Position numbers and translations under genes: made by a program. A DNA stretch of 64,000 bases from Phenylobacterium sp. GTDB taxonomy: Bacteria > Pseudomonadota > Alphaproteobacteria > Caulobacterales > Caulobacteraceae. The first letter of the stretch is position 1; every line of letters starts with the position of its first letter. The notes under the pieces were generated by a model that was given only the letters and a program-made list of their open reading frames with translations, searched no databases and was not told the origin of the DNA. Below, one piece after another: positions 55,139 through 62,540 of this stretch. Location: the NCBI GenBank assembly GCA_020401865.1, contig JADCAS010000013.1:1-64000 (forward strand), given 5' to 3'.

Positions 55139-55924
55139 TCAGGCCGCCGCAGGCTCGCGGGCGCCGAAGGCGAGGATCTCCGCCGGCGGCCGCCGGTTCT
55201 TGCCCGTGAGCGGGAAGTCGTAGACCGCCGAAGATCCAAATCTGTGCGGCGCGTGCGGGTCGTGGCGGCGCTTGTCGAAGGCCAGGACCCGGTCGCCGAG
55301 CTTGAAGGCCTCCTTGATGTCGTGGGTGACCATGAGGATGGTCAGCCCATGCTCCCGCCAGAGGCCGTCGATCAGGGCGTGCATGTCGAGCCGGATGCCC
55401 GGGTCCAGGGCGCCAAAGGGTTCGTCCAGCAGCAGGATGCGGGGCCTGCGGATCAGGGCCTGGGCGATGGCCAGCCTCTGTTGCATGCCGCCCGAGAGCT
55501 GCGCTGGGTAGGCGTCACGGCTGTCGGAAAGGCCGACCTTCTCCAGCATCTGCCCGGCCTCCTCCAGGGCGGCCTTCCGGCGGCGACCATAGAGCCGGCC
55601 CAGGAACATCGAGCCGGCGCAGTCGAGTGCGAAGGCGACGTTGTCGATCGCCGTCAGGTGGGGGAAGACCGAGTAGCGCTGGAAGACGACGCCCCGCTCG
55701 GGGCCAGGCTCGGGAGTCAGGGGCGCGCCATCCAGGAGGATGTGGCCACGGGTCGGGGCTTCCTGGCCGATGATCAGACGCAGGAAGGTGCTCTTCCCGG
55801 CCCCGGAGGGCCCGACGATGGAGACAAAGCTCCCGCGCGCGATGTCGAGGCTGACCTTCTCGAGGACGATCTTGTCGCCGTACTCGACCCACACGTCTCG
55901 AAGGGAAAGGATGGGATCGCTCAT
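55139..55924 (-). CDS. ABC transporter ATP-binding protein (nitrate/taurine type)
   Basis: A 261-residue ATPase of an NMT1/TauT-type importer. Walker A GPSGAGKST (about 38-46), Q-loop VVFQRYSVF, signature LSGGMQQRLA (about 144-153), Walker B ILLLDEPFGALD (about 164-175) and the switch His in MVTHDIKEA are all present. It is the last gene of the importer operon, overlapping the permease stop as ATGA, and is convergent with the allophanate hydrolase gene, three bases apart. Importers of this class commonly accompany guanidine-riboswitch-controlled carboxylases in other bacteria. Confidence 0.95.
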   Translation of the reverse strand: MSDPILSLRDVWVEYGDKIVLEKVSLDIARGSFVSIVGPSGAGKSTFLRLIIGQEAPTRGHILLDGAPLTPEPGPERGVVFQRYSVFPHLTAIDNVAFALDCAGSMFLGRLYGRRRKAALEEAGQMLEKVGLSDSRDAYPAQLSGGMQQRLAIAQALIRRPRILLLDEPFGALDPGIRLDMHALIDGLWREHGLTILMVTHDIKEAFKLGDRVLAFDKRRHDPHAPHRFGSSAVYDFPLTGKNRRPPAEILAFGAREPAAA

Positions 55925-56742
55925 TCTGCGCCCTTTGCGTGATCCCAGGGGAAGAATCGCCGGCTGATCCAGGCCAGGGTCACGTCCATCATCACCGCGA
56001 GGAGGGAGATCCAGGCGACGTAGGGCAGGATGACGTCCATCGCGAGATACCGCCGGACCAGGAAGATCCGGTAGCCGAGGCCCACGTCCGAGGCGATGGC
56101 CTCCGCAGCGATCAGGAACACCCATGCCGGGCCGAGGGAGAGCCTCAGGCCCTTCAGCAGCTTCGGCATGGCCTGGGGCAGGGCGAGGCGAAGGGCGATC
56201 TGCCAGGTGGAAGCTCCCAAGGTCTGCGCCTTCACCATCTGCTCTTCCGGGATGGCGCTCACCTGGCTGGCCAGGTCCCGGACCATGAAGGGCGCGATGC
56301 CGATGGCGATCAGCGCCACCTTGGCTGTCTCCCCCAGGCCCATGACGATGAACAGGACCGGCAGGACGGCGATGGGCGGGATCACGGCGATGGCCGCCAC
56401 GAGGGGCCCCAGGGTCGCCCTGACGATGGGCAGCAAGCCCAGGACCAGGCCCAGCACCAGGGTCGATCCCGTGGCGATGCCGATGCCCAGACCCAGGCGG
56501 GTCAGGCTGGCCAGGGTATCGGCGATCAGGGGCACGGCGCCCGTGACCGGATCGACGCTCATCGCCATCCGCTGCCATGCGGCCCACATGTCCCCCGGCG
56601 ACGGCAGGATCTTGTCGGTGGGGTTCACCGAATGACGCGCCGCCGAAGCCACGAGGTAGGCGAGGGCGACAAGCAGGAGCGGCGCCGCGCCCAGGAAGAT
56701 GCGTCCGCTCCTGCCGGGCCTGATGTTCACCAAACGGCGCAT
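55921..56742 (-). CDS. ABC transporter permease (nitrate/taurine type)
   Basis: A 273-residue inner-membrane permease with about six membrane segments. The EAA loop that contacts the ATPase is VKAQTLGASTWQIALRLALPQAMPKLLKG (partly shown: QTLGASTWQIALRLALPQAM, about 180-199). It lies between the binding-protein and ATPase genes of the same operon. I infer import of guanidine, urea or a guanidino compound from the context. Confidence 0.95.
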   Translation of the reverse strand: MRRLVNIRPGRSGRIFLGAAPLLLVALAYLVASAARHSVNPTDKILPSPGDMWAAWQRMAMSVDPVTGAVPLIADTLASLTRLGLGIGIATGSTLVLGLVLGLLPIVRATLGPLVAAIAVIPPIAVLPVLFIVMGLGETAKVALIAIGIAPFMVRDLASQVSAIPEEQMVKAQTLGASTWQIALRLALPQAMPKLLKGLRLSLGPAWVFLIAAEAIASDVGLGYRIFLVRRYLAMDVILPYVAWISLLAVMMDVTLAWISRRFFPWDHAKGAE

Positions 56743-56764
56743 GGGGGTGTCCCCTTGAGGCCTG

Positions 56765-57859
56765 CTAGAGTGTGCCCGCCGCCGCCATGGCCATGTAGCT
56801 GGGGTCGAACCGCAGCTTGATGTTGTTCGCGTCCCCCTGGACCACCCCGTTGGGGAAGGTGATGCCGATGGCGTCGACAGACGTCGCCCCCTGACCGAAC
56901 AGGCCCTCGGCGAAGCTGAACTTGCGCACCCTGTCGCTGGCGGTCACCGCAGCGGGACTGTTGACGTAGGCCACCGCGTCCGCCGGCTTATAGTACATGT
57001 AGGTGGTCGCCAGCTGGGCGTCGTAGCCGGGAAGGTCCGTCCCCGACAGGGAGGCCATGGCCGTGCGGGCGGCGATCGCGGCCGGCGAGGTCCCCTGCAT
57101 CAACTCCAGCACCTCGTACCAGATGCCCACCAGCGCCTTGCCGAAATCGGGGTTCTCCTTCAGGCGCTCCGTGGAGGCGACCATCATGTCCAGGATCTCC
57201 CCCGGAATCTTCGAGGAGTCGAATACGAGGTTGGCGTCCGGCATGGCGTCGATCTCGCGCAGCATGGGGTTCCAGGTCGCCATGGCCTTGACGTCGCCGG
57301 TCGGCCAGGCCGCCACCGCGTCGGCGTCGGAGGTGTTGACCAGCTTCACGTCCGACTGCTTGAGGCCTACGCTCTCCAGGGCCCGCGCCAGGAAGTACTG
57401 CGAGACCGAGCCCTGGACCAGATTGACCGGAAGCCCCTTGATCTCGGCTAGGCTCTTCCTGCCCTTCAGAAGGACGCCGTCATTGCCATTCGAGTAGTCG
57501 CCGACGATCAGGGCCGTGGTGTCGACCCCGCCCGCCGCCGGCAGGGTCAGGGCGTCCATGTTGGTCGAGGTGACGGCGTCGAGTTTGCCCGCCGTGAACT
57601 GGTTCAGGCTCTCCACATAGTCATTTATCTGAATGAGGTTGATGGTGATGCCGTACTTGTCGGCCCATTTTTTCACGATCCCGGTCTGCAGGGCATAGGG
57701 CCAGGGCATCCATCCGGCGTAGATGGTCCAGCCGACGGTGTAGGTCTTGCCTGTCGCCCCGCTCTTCGTCTGCTCGCCTGTCTTGCCGGTACAGGCCGCC
57801 AGCAGCGTCATCGCCGCGCCCGCAAGCAATGTCCGCCGGTTCCAGTTCGCGCTCGCCAT
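56765..57859 (-). CDS. ABC transporter substrate-binding lipoprotein (NMT1-like)
   Basis: About 364 residues. The N-terminus NRRTLLAGAAMTLLAACTG joins a twin-arginine-like motif to a lipobox (LAAC), so it is an exported lipoprotein of the inner membrane. The mature domain (TVGWTIYAGWMPWPYAL onward) is of the NMT1/TauA two-lobed type. ATG 57859 follows AGAGGGG and starts the signal; the frame extends upstream through operator 2 and is not coding there. First gene of the importer operon, with operator site 2 about 48 bases upstream. Confidence 0.94.
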   Translation of the reverse strand: MASANWNRRTLLAGAAMTLLAACTGKTGEQTKSGATGKTYTVGWTIYAGWMPWPYALQTGIVKKWADKYGITINLIQINDYVESLNQFTAGKLDAVTSTNMDALTLPAAGGVDTTALIVGDYSNGNDGVLLKGRKSLAEIKGLPVNLVQGSVSQYFLARALESVGLKQSDVKLVNTSDADAVAAWPTGDVKAMATWNPMLREIDAMPDANLVFDSSKIPGEILDMMVASTERLKENPDFGKALVGIWYEVLELMQGTSPAAIAARTAMASLSGTDLPGYDAQLATTYMYYKPADAVAYVNSPAAVTASDRVRKFSFAEGLFGQGATSVDAIGITFPNGVVQGDANNIKLRFDPSYMAMAAAGTL

Positions 57860-57906
57860 CCACAACCCCTCTTGAGTGGTTCTTCGTCGCCGAAGCGACC
57901 ATGACG

Positions 57907-57934
57907 GTATTACGGACTGGTCAGATCGTAACAT
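57907..57934. promoter_or_regulatory. Operator site 2: GTATTACG-N12-CGTAACAT
   Basis: Same architecture as sites 1 and 3, with seven of eight left-arm and six of eight right-arm bases matching site 1. It lies upstream of the substrate-binding-protein gene, in the position to control the ABC importer operon. The weaker match may mean weaker repression. Confidence 0.7.
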
Positions 57935-58061
57935 TCCAGCGACCCGGCGCCCCGTGACTGCAGTTTGGGTTGAGGCGCCCGAAAACTGTGCGTTGGGCGC
58001 CTTTTGCGCATCCTGATCAATCAGATCGCCGATCAGCGACCGCGTCGAAGGCGGGCGGGTT

Positions 58062-58089
58062 TTATTACCATGGTCGCGATCCGTAATAA
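58062..58089. promoter_or_regulatory. Operator site 3: TTATTACC-N12-CGTAATAA
   Basis: Differs from site 1 at a single arm base. It is 27 bases before the preferred TTG start of the oxygenase gene and its last base would be the first base of the alternative ATG at 58089, which argues for the TTG. It places the oxygenase and the following gene under the same regulator. Confidence 0.78.
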
Positions 58090-58115
58090 TGCCGACGCCA
58101 AAACGGAGGTCCTCC

Positions 58116-59141
58116 TTGAACCGCGACTTCAGGTCCATTCCGGTCATTAATATCGAAGGTCTGGGGTCGTCCGACCCCGGTCGCCGCCGCGCTGTGGCGT
58201 CCGAGATCGAGGTCGCCGCCCGGGATGTCGGTTTCTTCTACGTGACCGGACACGGCGTTCCGGAGTCGTCGCGACGACAGCTCGAAGCCGCCGCCCAAAG
58301 GTTCTTCGGGCTTCCCGCCCCCAAGAAGATGGAGGTCTACATCGGGCTTTCCGAGAACCACTCCGGCTATGTGCCGGAGGGCGAGGAGGTCTTTTCCAGC
58401 GGGAAGATCGACCGGAAGGAAGCCTTCGACGTGGGCCTGGACTACGACGGCCCGCCCCGGGGCGGCATGCTGGGGCCGAACCTGTGGCCGGATCTGGAGG
58501 GATTCAAGGCGGATGTCGGGGCCTATTACGCCCAGGTGCAGGCCCTCGCGCGGATCCTCTTCCGAGGCTTCGCCCTTGCGCTTGGGCAGCCCGAGGACTT
58601 CTTCGAGGCGCGGCTCTCGGCGCCGCCCGCCCAGCTGCGCCTGATCCACTATCCGTTCGATCCGGATGCTGTCGATGCAGAGGGCATCGGCGCCCATACC
58701 GACTATGAGTGCTTCACCATCCTCTACTCCACAGCGCCCGGTCTTGAGGTCCTGAACGGCGCCGGGGAGTGGATCGATGCTCCGCCGCTTCCAGGCGGGT
58801 TCATCATCAACATCGGCGACATGATCGAGACCTGGTCGAACGGGGCCTTCGTGGCCACGAGCCACCGGGTTCGGAAGGTCTCCGCAGAGCGCTATTCCTT
58901 TCCGTTCTTCGCCACCTGCGACTACGACACCGCCGTCGAACCCCTGCCCGGTTTCGTGACCGCGGACCGGCCCGCGCGATATCCCCGGATCATCTCCGGG
59001 GAACATCTCTTCGCCCAGACCGCCCAGACCTTCGGATACCTCAAGAAGCGCATCGCGGCCGGCGCCGTCATCCTGCCGGAGGGCGCCCAGGCCCTGGAAA
59101 GCTTCGGCCAGCAGGCCCGCGCCAAGTCCGCCGTCCGATGA
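58116..59141 (+). CDS. 2-oxoglutarate/Fe(II)-dependent oxygenase (IPNS-like)
   Basis: About 341 residues of the isopenicillin N synthase-like oxygenase family. An N-terminal DIOX-N region contains VAARDVGFFYVTGHGVP; the iron ligands are His and Asp in GAHTDYECFTIL (about 197-208) and His in ATSHRVRKVS (about 257-266), where Arg binds 2-oxoglutarate. I chose TTG 58116 because GGAGG lies six bases before it and operator 3 is then fully upstream. Related enzymes hydroxylate homoarginine or arginine and release guanidine; co-control with guanidine genes suggests such a role here. Overlaps the next gene as ATGA. Confidence 0.88.
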   Translation: MNRDFRSIPVINIEGLGSSDPGRRRAVASEIEVAARDVGFFYVTGHGVPESSRRQLEAAAQRFFGLPAPKKMEVYIGLSENHSGYVPEGEEVFSSGKIDRKEAFDVGLDYDGPPRGGMLGPNLWPDLEGFKADVGAYYAQVQALARILFRGFALALGQPEDFFEARLSAPPAQLRLIHYPFDPDAVDAEGIGAHTDYECFTILYSTAPGLEVLNGAGEWIDAPPLPGGFIINIGDMIETWSNGAFVATSHRVRKVSAERYSFPFFATCDYDTAVEPLPGFVTADRPARYPRIISGEHLFAQTAQTFGYLKKRIAAGAVILPEGAQALESFGQQARAKSAVR

Positions 59142-60082
59142 GCCTGGAGATACTGGCGGTCACCCGTCCTTACGCTGAGCCTCTGGCCGTGCCGGCCTGG
59201 ACGCTGGGCTGCTTCCACCGACGATGCATCACCTTCGCTACGGGGATCGAGGATACGTCGACGCGGGTCATCTGGGTCCAGAGCCATGGCTTGACCGCCG
59301 ACCTCAGGCTCCCCCTTGTCCGTCCGGATGTCAGGGCCCGCGGCGACCTTCAGGCCTGCACCGCCAGCGAGCGGGCCGAATTGGCGCGGGGGGAAGGCTT
59401 CGTGGCCCGCACATCCTGGGACGGCGCCCTGATGCGATGGGACGCCTTCGCCGCCTTCCAGCCCTACGAAAAGTGGCCTGAGCCCGGCCGCCTGGAACGT
59501 GTCGGATCCTGCCTCGTGGAATGGGCGCCCAGCGGGATCTATGTGGAGGACTGGCGTCTCCAGCCGGGCGCCTCGGGACTGTCCGTGGGCCTGCAGCTGG
59601 TCTCCGAGACCGGGGCGGACGGGGTCAGCCTGCCCAGGACCGGCGGACTGGTCATCGCCGGCGACCACGCCCTGATGCTCATCGCACGGCGAACACCCCT
59701 GCCGGAAGGGCGGGTCCACGAGATCCTCACCGCCGAACCGGGTCTCTGGGAGGACGCTTTCGACTGCGAGGTCGCCTATGCGCAACGGCGTGACGGCGGC
59801 TGGCCCATCCAGCTGGCTGTAGACCCCTTCATGGAGGGGAGGGACCTCCTGGGGGGCGCCGTCTTTGGGGCGGATCCCAGTCGCGACCTCCTCGTCCAGC
59901 GGAACCCGGGCCCAGACGGCGCCTGGCGTGAGCGCATCTGGCGCATCGATACCCTGCGCGCGGACCTGGACGCCGAAGCCGATACACCCGCCCTGCCTGA
60001 GGGGATGGACTGGCTGACCCGGGAGACGGACGCCCTGGGCCTTGCGGGCCGGTCGCCGCCTAGAAGCGCTTCTGCAGGATGA
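59138..60082 (+). CDS. Uncharacterised protein coupled to the oxygenase gene
   Basis: A 314-residue soluble protein I cannot assign. TRVIWVQSHGLTADLRLPLV (about residues 42-61), a GFVARTSWDGALMRWDAF segment (about 85-102) and VEWAPSGIYVEDWRLQ (about 127-142) suggest a beta-rich, lipocalin-like barrel; similar W-x-Q and A-D-L-R-[IL]-P patterns occur in a widespread bacterial family of unknown role. No signal peptide. Its ATG overlaps the oxygenase stop, so both are made together, and its end overlaps the convergent TBDR gene by 23 bp. It may bind or process the oxygenase product. Confidence 0.75.
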   Translation: MSLEILAVTRPYAEPLAVPAWTLGCFHRRCITFATGIEDTSTRVIWVQSHGLTADLRLPLVRPDVRARGDLQACTASERAELARGEGFVARTSWDGALMRWDAFAAFQPYEKWPEPGRLERVGSCLVEWAPSGIYVEDWRLQPGASGLSVGLQLVSETGADGVSLPRTGGLVIAGDHALMLIARRTPLPEGRVHEILTAEPGLWEDAFDCEVAYAQRRDGGWPIQLAVDPFMEGRDLLGGAVFGADPSRDLLVQRNPGPDGAWRERIWRIDTLRADLDAEADTPALPEGMDWLTRETDALGLAGRSPPRSASAG

Positions 60083-62402
60083 CCCCGTAGGTCCGGGGCT
60101 CCAGCAGACGCACGTTGCGATAGCGGCCGATCAGGGCGTCCTCGATGATGATGTTGGTGATGTTGTCATCGTCGGTGAGGTTCTTCACGAAAAGCCGCGC
60201 GCTGAGGCCCATGGGGTCATTCTCGAGGCGGAACTGCAGGTCGATCACGCCCCAGGAGTCGATGCGGTCGGTGGGCGTGTTGTACTCCCGGGCGTAGTAG
60301 GCGTCCTGCCAGGTGGCGTCGACCCGGAAGGTGGCCGTCCAGTCGCCGGACCCGACCGCGGCCTGATACTGGGCCCCCGCCCTGGCCTTGAAGCCCGGCG
60401 AGTGCGGCAGTTCGTTGCCTTCGAGGTTGATCTGCACCGTGGGCGTGGTGGCCGTCAGGCTCTGGGCCGGATTGGCGGCGTCCTCGCTCAGGAAGGTCCC
60501 GATGCGGGTGTTCAGGTGCGAGAGATTGGCGTCGAACAGCCAGTTCTGTCCCAGCGAGTAAATGAACTCGCCCTCGAGCCCGTAGATGTCGGCGTCGGCG
60601 TTGCGGGTGACCACGCCGCCATTGATCCGCTGGCCCAGCTGCAGCCCCGTGTAGTCGTAGTAGAAGGCCGTCAGGTTGGCCTGCAGGGCGCCGTCGCCAA
60701 GCAGGTTCTTGGTTCCCACCTCATAGGCGGTCACGGTCTCGGGACCGAAGGTCGGGGCCGTGGCGTTGGAGTTCTGCCCACCGCCCTTGTAGCCCGTGGC
60801 CACGGAGCCATAGACCAGGGTCTTGTCCGTGAAGGACAGGTCGGGCGACCAGTCGGCCGCGACCTTGTAGGTGGTCTTCTGGCCCTGGAACTTCGCATAG
60901 GCCCAGGGGTTGAGCCCGGACAGCACGATGGAGCGGCTCTCGCCGGAGCGTTCCTCCTCGGTGTAGCGCAGGCCCACCGTCAGGCGCAGATCCGGCGTCA
61001 CCTCGTAATAGCCTTCGCCGAAGAGCGCCCAGGTCTCGTTCTTCCCGTTACGGGTCAGGGTCGATACCCGCCAGGTCTCCGCCGGGCGGCCCTGGGCTTT
61101 CTGGAAGAGTTCAATGGACGGATGCCAGGTCTCGAAGCCACCGGAGCTGGTCCCCTGTGCGCCGAAGTAGCCGACGAGGAAGTTCAAGGGCCCCTCGAAC
61201 TGCGAGGCCAGGCGCAGTTCGCCGGTCCTGGTGTCCCCTCGCGTCGTGAAGCTGTCGGTTGTCAGAAGCCGGTTGGTCGTGACCTGCGTGGTGCGATCCT
61301 TGAAGTAGGTGATCGGCTGCGTGAATCGGAATGGCAGGTCTGCGTTGTCCCAGTCGGTGTTCTGCTCACTGGAGAACTCAGAATAGCCCAGGACCGCCGA
61401 CAGGGTGAGCTGTCCGAAGTCGTGGTTGAATTCGAGCGAGGCGGCGGTCTGCTCGGCCGTGTAGGTCGGGTCCGTGTCGGCCGCGATCCGGCGTAAATCC
61501 GTGGGGTTGGGCGCGCCAGCATAGATGTTGCCGCCCGCCGGGAAGGGCGTGAAGAACCGCGAAAGGGTCTGAAGGATGGTCGTGTTCGCGTCGGGGGAGT
61601 CGAAGCCCAGGACCCGCGGATCGCAGCCGAGGACCGGGTGAGCCTTGCACAGGCGCTTGCCCTCCCGGGCGCGTGAGCTGTCTTCCTCGAAGCGGCTGAG
61701 TACGAGGGTCGCATCTGTCCGATCGCCAAGCTCCAGCGCCAGGGACCCCCGGACTCCCCACTGGCTCCGGCCATCGACGTCGTTGCCGGTCGCCTCGTTA
61801 CGGGTATAGCCGCTGCGGTCGAGAGAATAGCCGGCCAGCCGAAGGGCCGCGACCTGGCCCAGAGGCAGGTCGACGGCGCCGCCCACCCGGACGTTTTCGT
61901 AGTTGCCGGCCTGGACACTGACCTCGCCGCCAAACTCGGATCCCGGCTTCCGGGTGATGACGTTGATCGCGCCGCCGGTGGTGTTGCGGCCATAGAGGGT
62001 GCCCTGCGGGCCCCTCAGCACCTCGATCCGGGCGACATCGAAGTACTCATTCTGCGGCGGATAGCCGACGGCCGCGCCGTTGACGAAGGTCGGCACGCCC
62101 GGATCAACCCCGGCCAGGGCGTTGTTGCCGACCCCGCGCAGCGTAAAGCGGTCATTGCCGGTGAGGACGGCGTTGGGGATCGACAGCTGGATGTCCGTAG
62201 CGTCCTCGATCTGCACCCGGTCCAGCGCAGCGGCCGAGAAGGCGCTGACGGCGATCGGCACCTCCTGGAGGTTCTGCTCGCGCTTCTGGGCGGTGACGAC
62301 CAGTTCCTCGATCTGGTTGGCGGACTCAGCTGCGGCGGACGTCCCGGCCATCAGGGCGATCGTTGAGGCCGCAGCGACGGCGGCGGAACGGTAGCTTCGC
62401 AT
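60060..62402 (-). CDS. TonB-dependent outer-membrane receptor
   Basis: About 780 residues. Signal peptide MRSYRSAAVAAASTIALMAG ends near SAAAE; then IEELVVTAQKREQN, plug motif IEVLRGPQGTLYGRNTTGGA (about 123-142) and closing strand TYGVILQKRF. ATG 62402 has GGAGGGGAG upstream; the frame to 62471 passes through the promoter. It faces the guanidine genes and is divergent from an MFS-type carrier gene. It could be the outer-membrane port for the guanidino substrate; a lone half-site TTATTACA on its own strand at 62464-62457 hints at, but does not prove, common control. Confidence 0.93.
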   Translation of the reverse strand: MRSYRSAAVAAASTIALMAGTSAAAESANQIEELVVTAQKREQNLQEVPIAVSAFSAAALDRVQIEDATDIQLSIPNAVLTGNDRFTLRGVGNNALAGVDPGVPTFVNGAAVGYPPQNEYFDVARIEVLRGPQGTLYGRNTTGGAINVITRKPGSEFGGEVSVQAGNYENVRVGGAVDLPLGQVAALRLAGYSLDRSGYTRNEATGNDVDGRSQWGVRGSLALELGDRTDATLVLSRFEEDSSRAREGKRLCKAHPVLGCDPRVLGFDSPDANTTILQTLSRFFTPFPAGGNIYAGAPNPTDLRRIAADTDPTYTAEQTAASLEFNHDFGQLTLSAVLGYSEFSSEQNTDWDNADLPFRFTQPITYFKDRTTQVTTNRLLTTDSFTTRGDTRTGELRLASQFEGPLNFLVGYFGAQGTSSGGFETWHPSIELFQKAQGRPAETWRVSTLTRNGKNETWALFGEGYYEVTPDLRLTVGLRYTEEERSGESRSIVLSGLNPWAYAKFQGQKTTYKVAADWSPDLSFTDKTLVYGSVATGYKGGGQNSNATAPTFGPETVTAYEVGTKNLLGDGALQANLTAFYYDYTGLQLGQRINGGVVTRNADADIYGLEGEFIYSLGQNWLFDANLSHLNTRIGTFLSEDAANPAQSLTATTPTVQINLEGNELPHSPGFKARAGAQYQAAVGSGDWTATFRVDATWQDAYYAREYNTPTDRIDSWGVIDLQFRLENDPMGLSARLFVKNLTDDDNITNIIIEDALIGRYRNVRLLEPRTYGVILQKRF

Positions 62403-62464
62403 CTCGCACTCCCCTCCGGCGTCGGGAGACTCTCCCTTGTCCGCCAGTCTGTTGATTGTAATAA

Positions 62465-62530
62465 CCGTCAATAGCTAGTTTGGGAGGCGGGGGACCGTCA
62501 AGCCCAATTGAAGACTCCGTCAATAGCTAG
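62465..62530. promoter_or_regulatory. Direct repeats CCGTCAATAGCTAG in the divergent promoter region
   Basis: The 14-mer CCGTCAATAGCTAG occurs at 62465-62478 and again at 62517-62530, 52 bases apart, about five helical turns. A shorter CCGTCAA lies between them at 62495-62501. On the minus strand each contains TTGACGG, so one copy may double as the -35 element of the TBDR gene. This is a likely multi-site operator for an unidentified regulator of the receptor and the carrier. Confidence 0.55.
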
Positions 62531-62540
62531 AAAGGGCGCC

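Noticed and set aside
62457..62464. Fourth operator of the NikR-like regulator upstream of the TBDR gene
   Set aside because: Only one arm is convincing; the expected second arm 20 bases away matches poorly, so it is mentioned only as a half-site.
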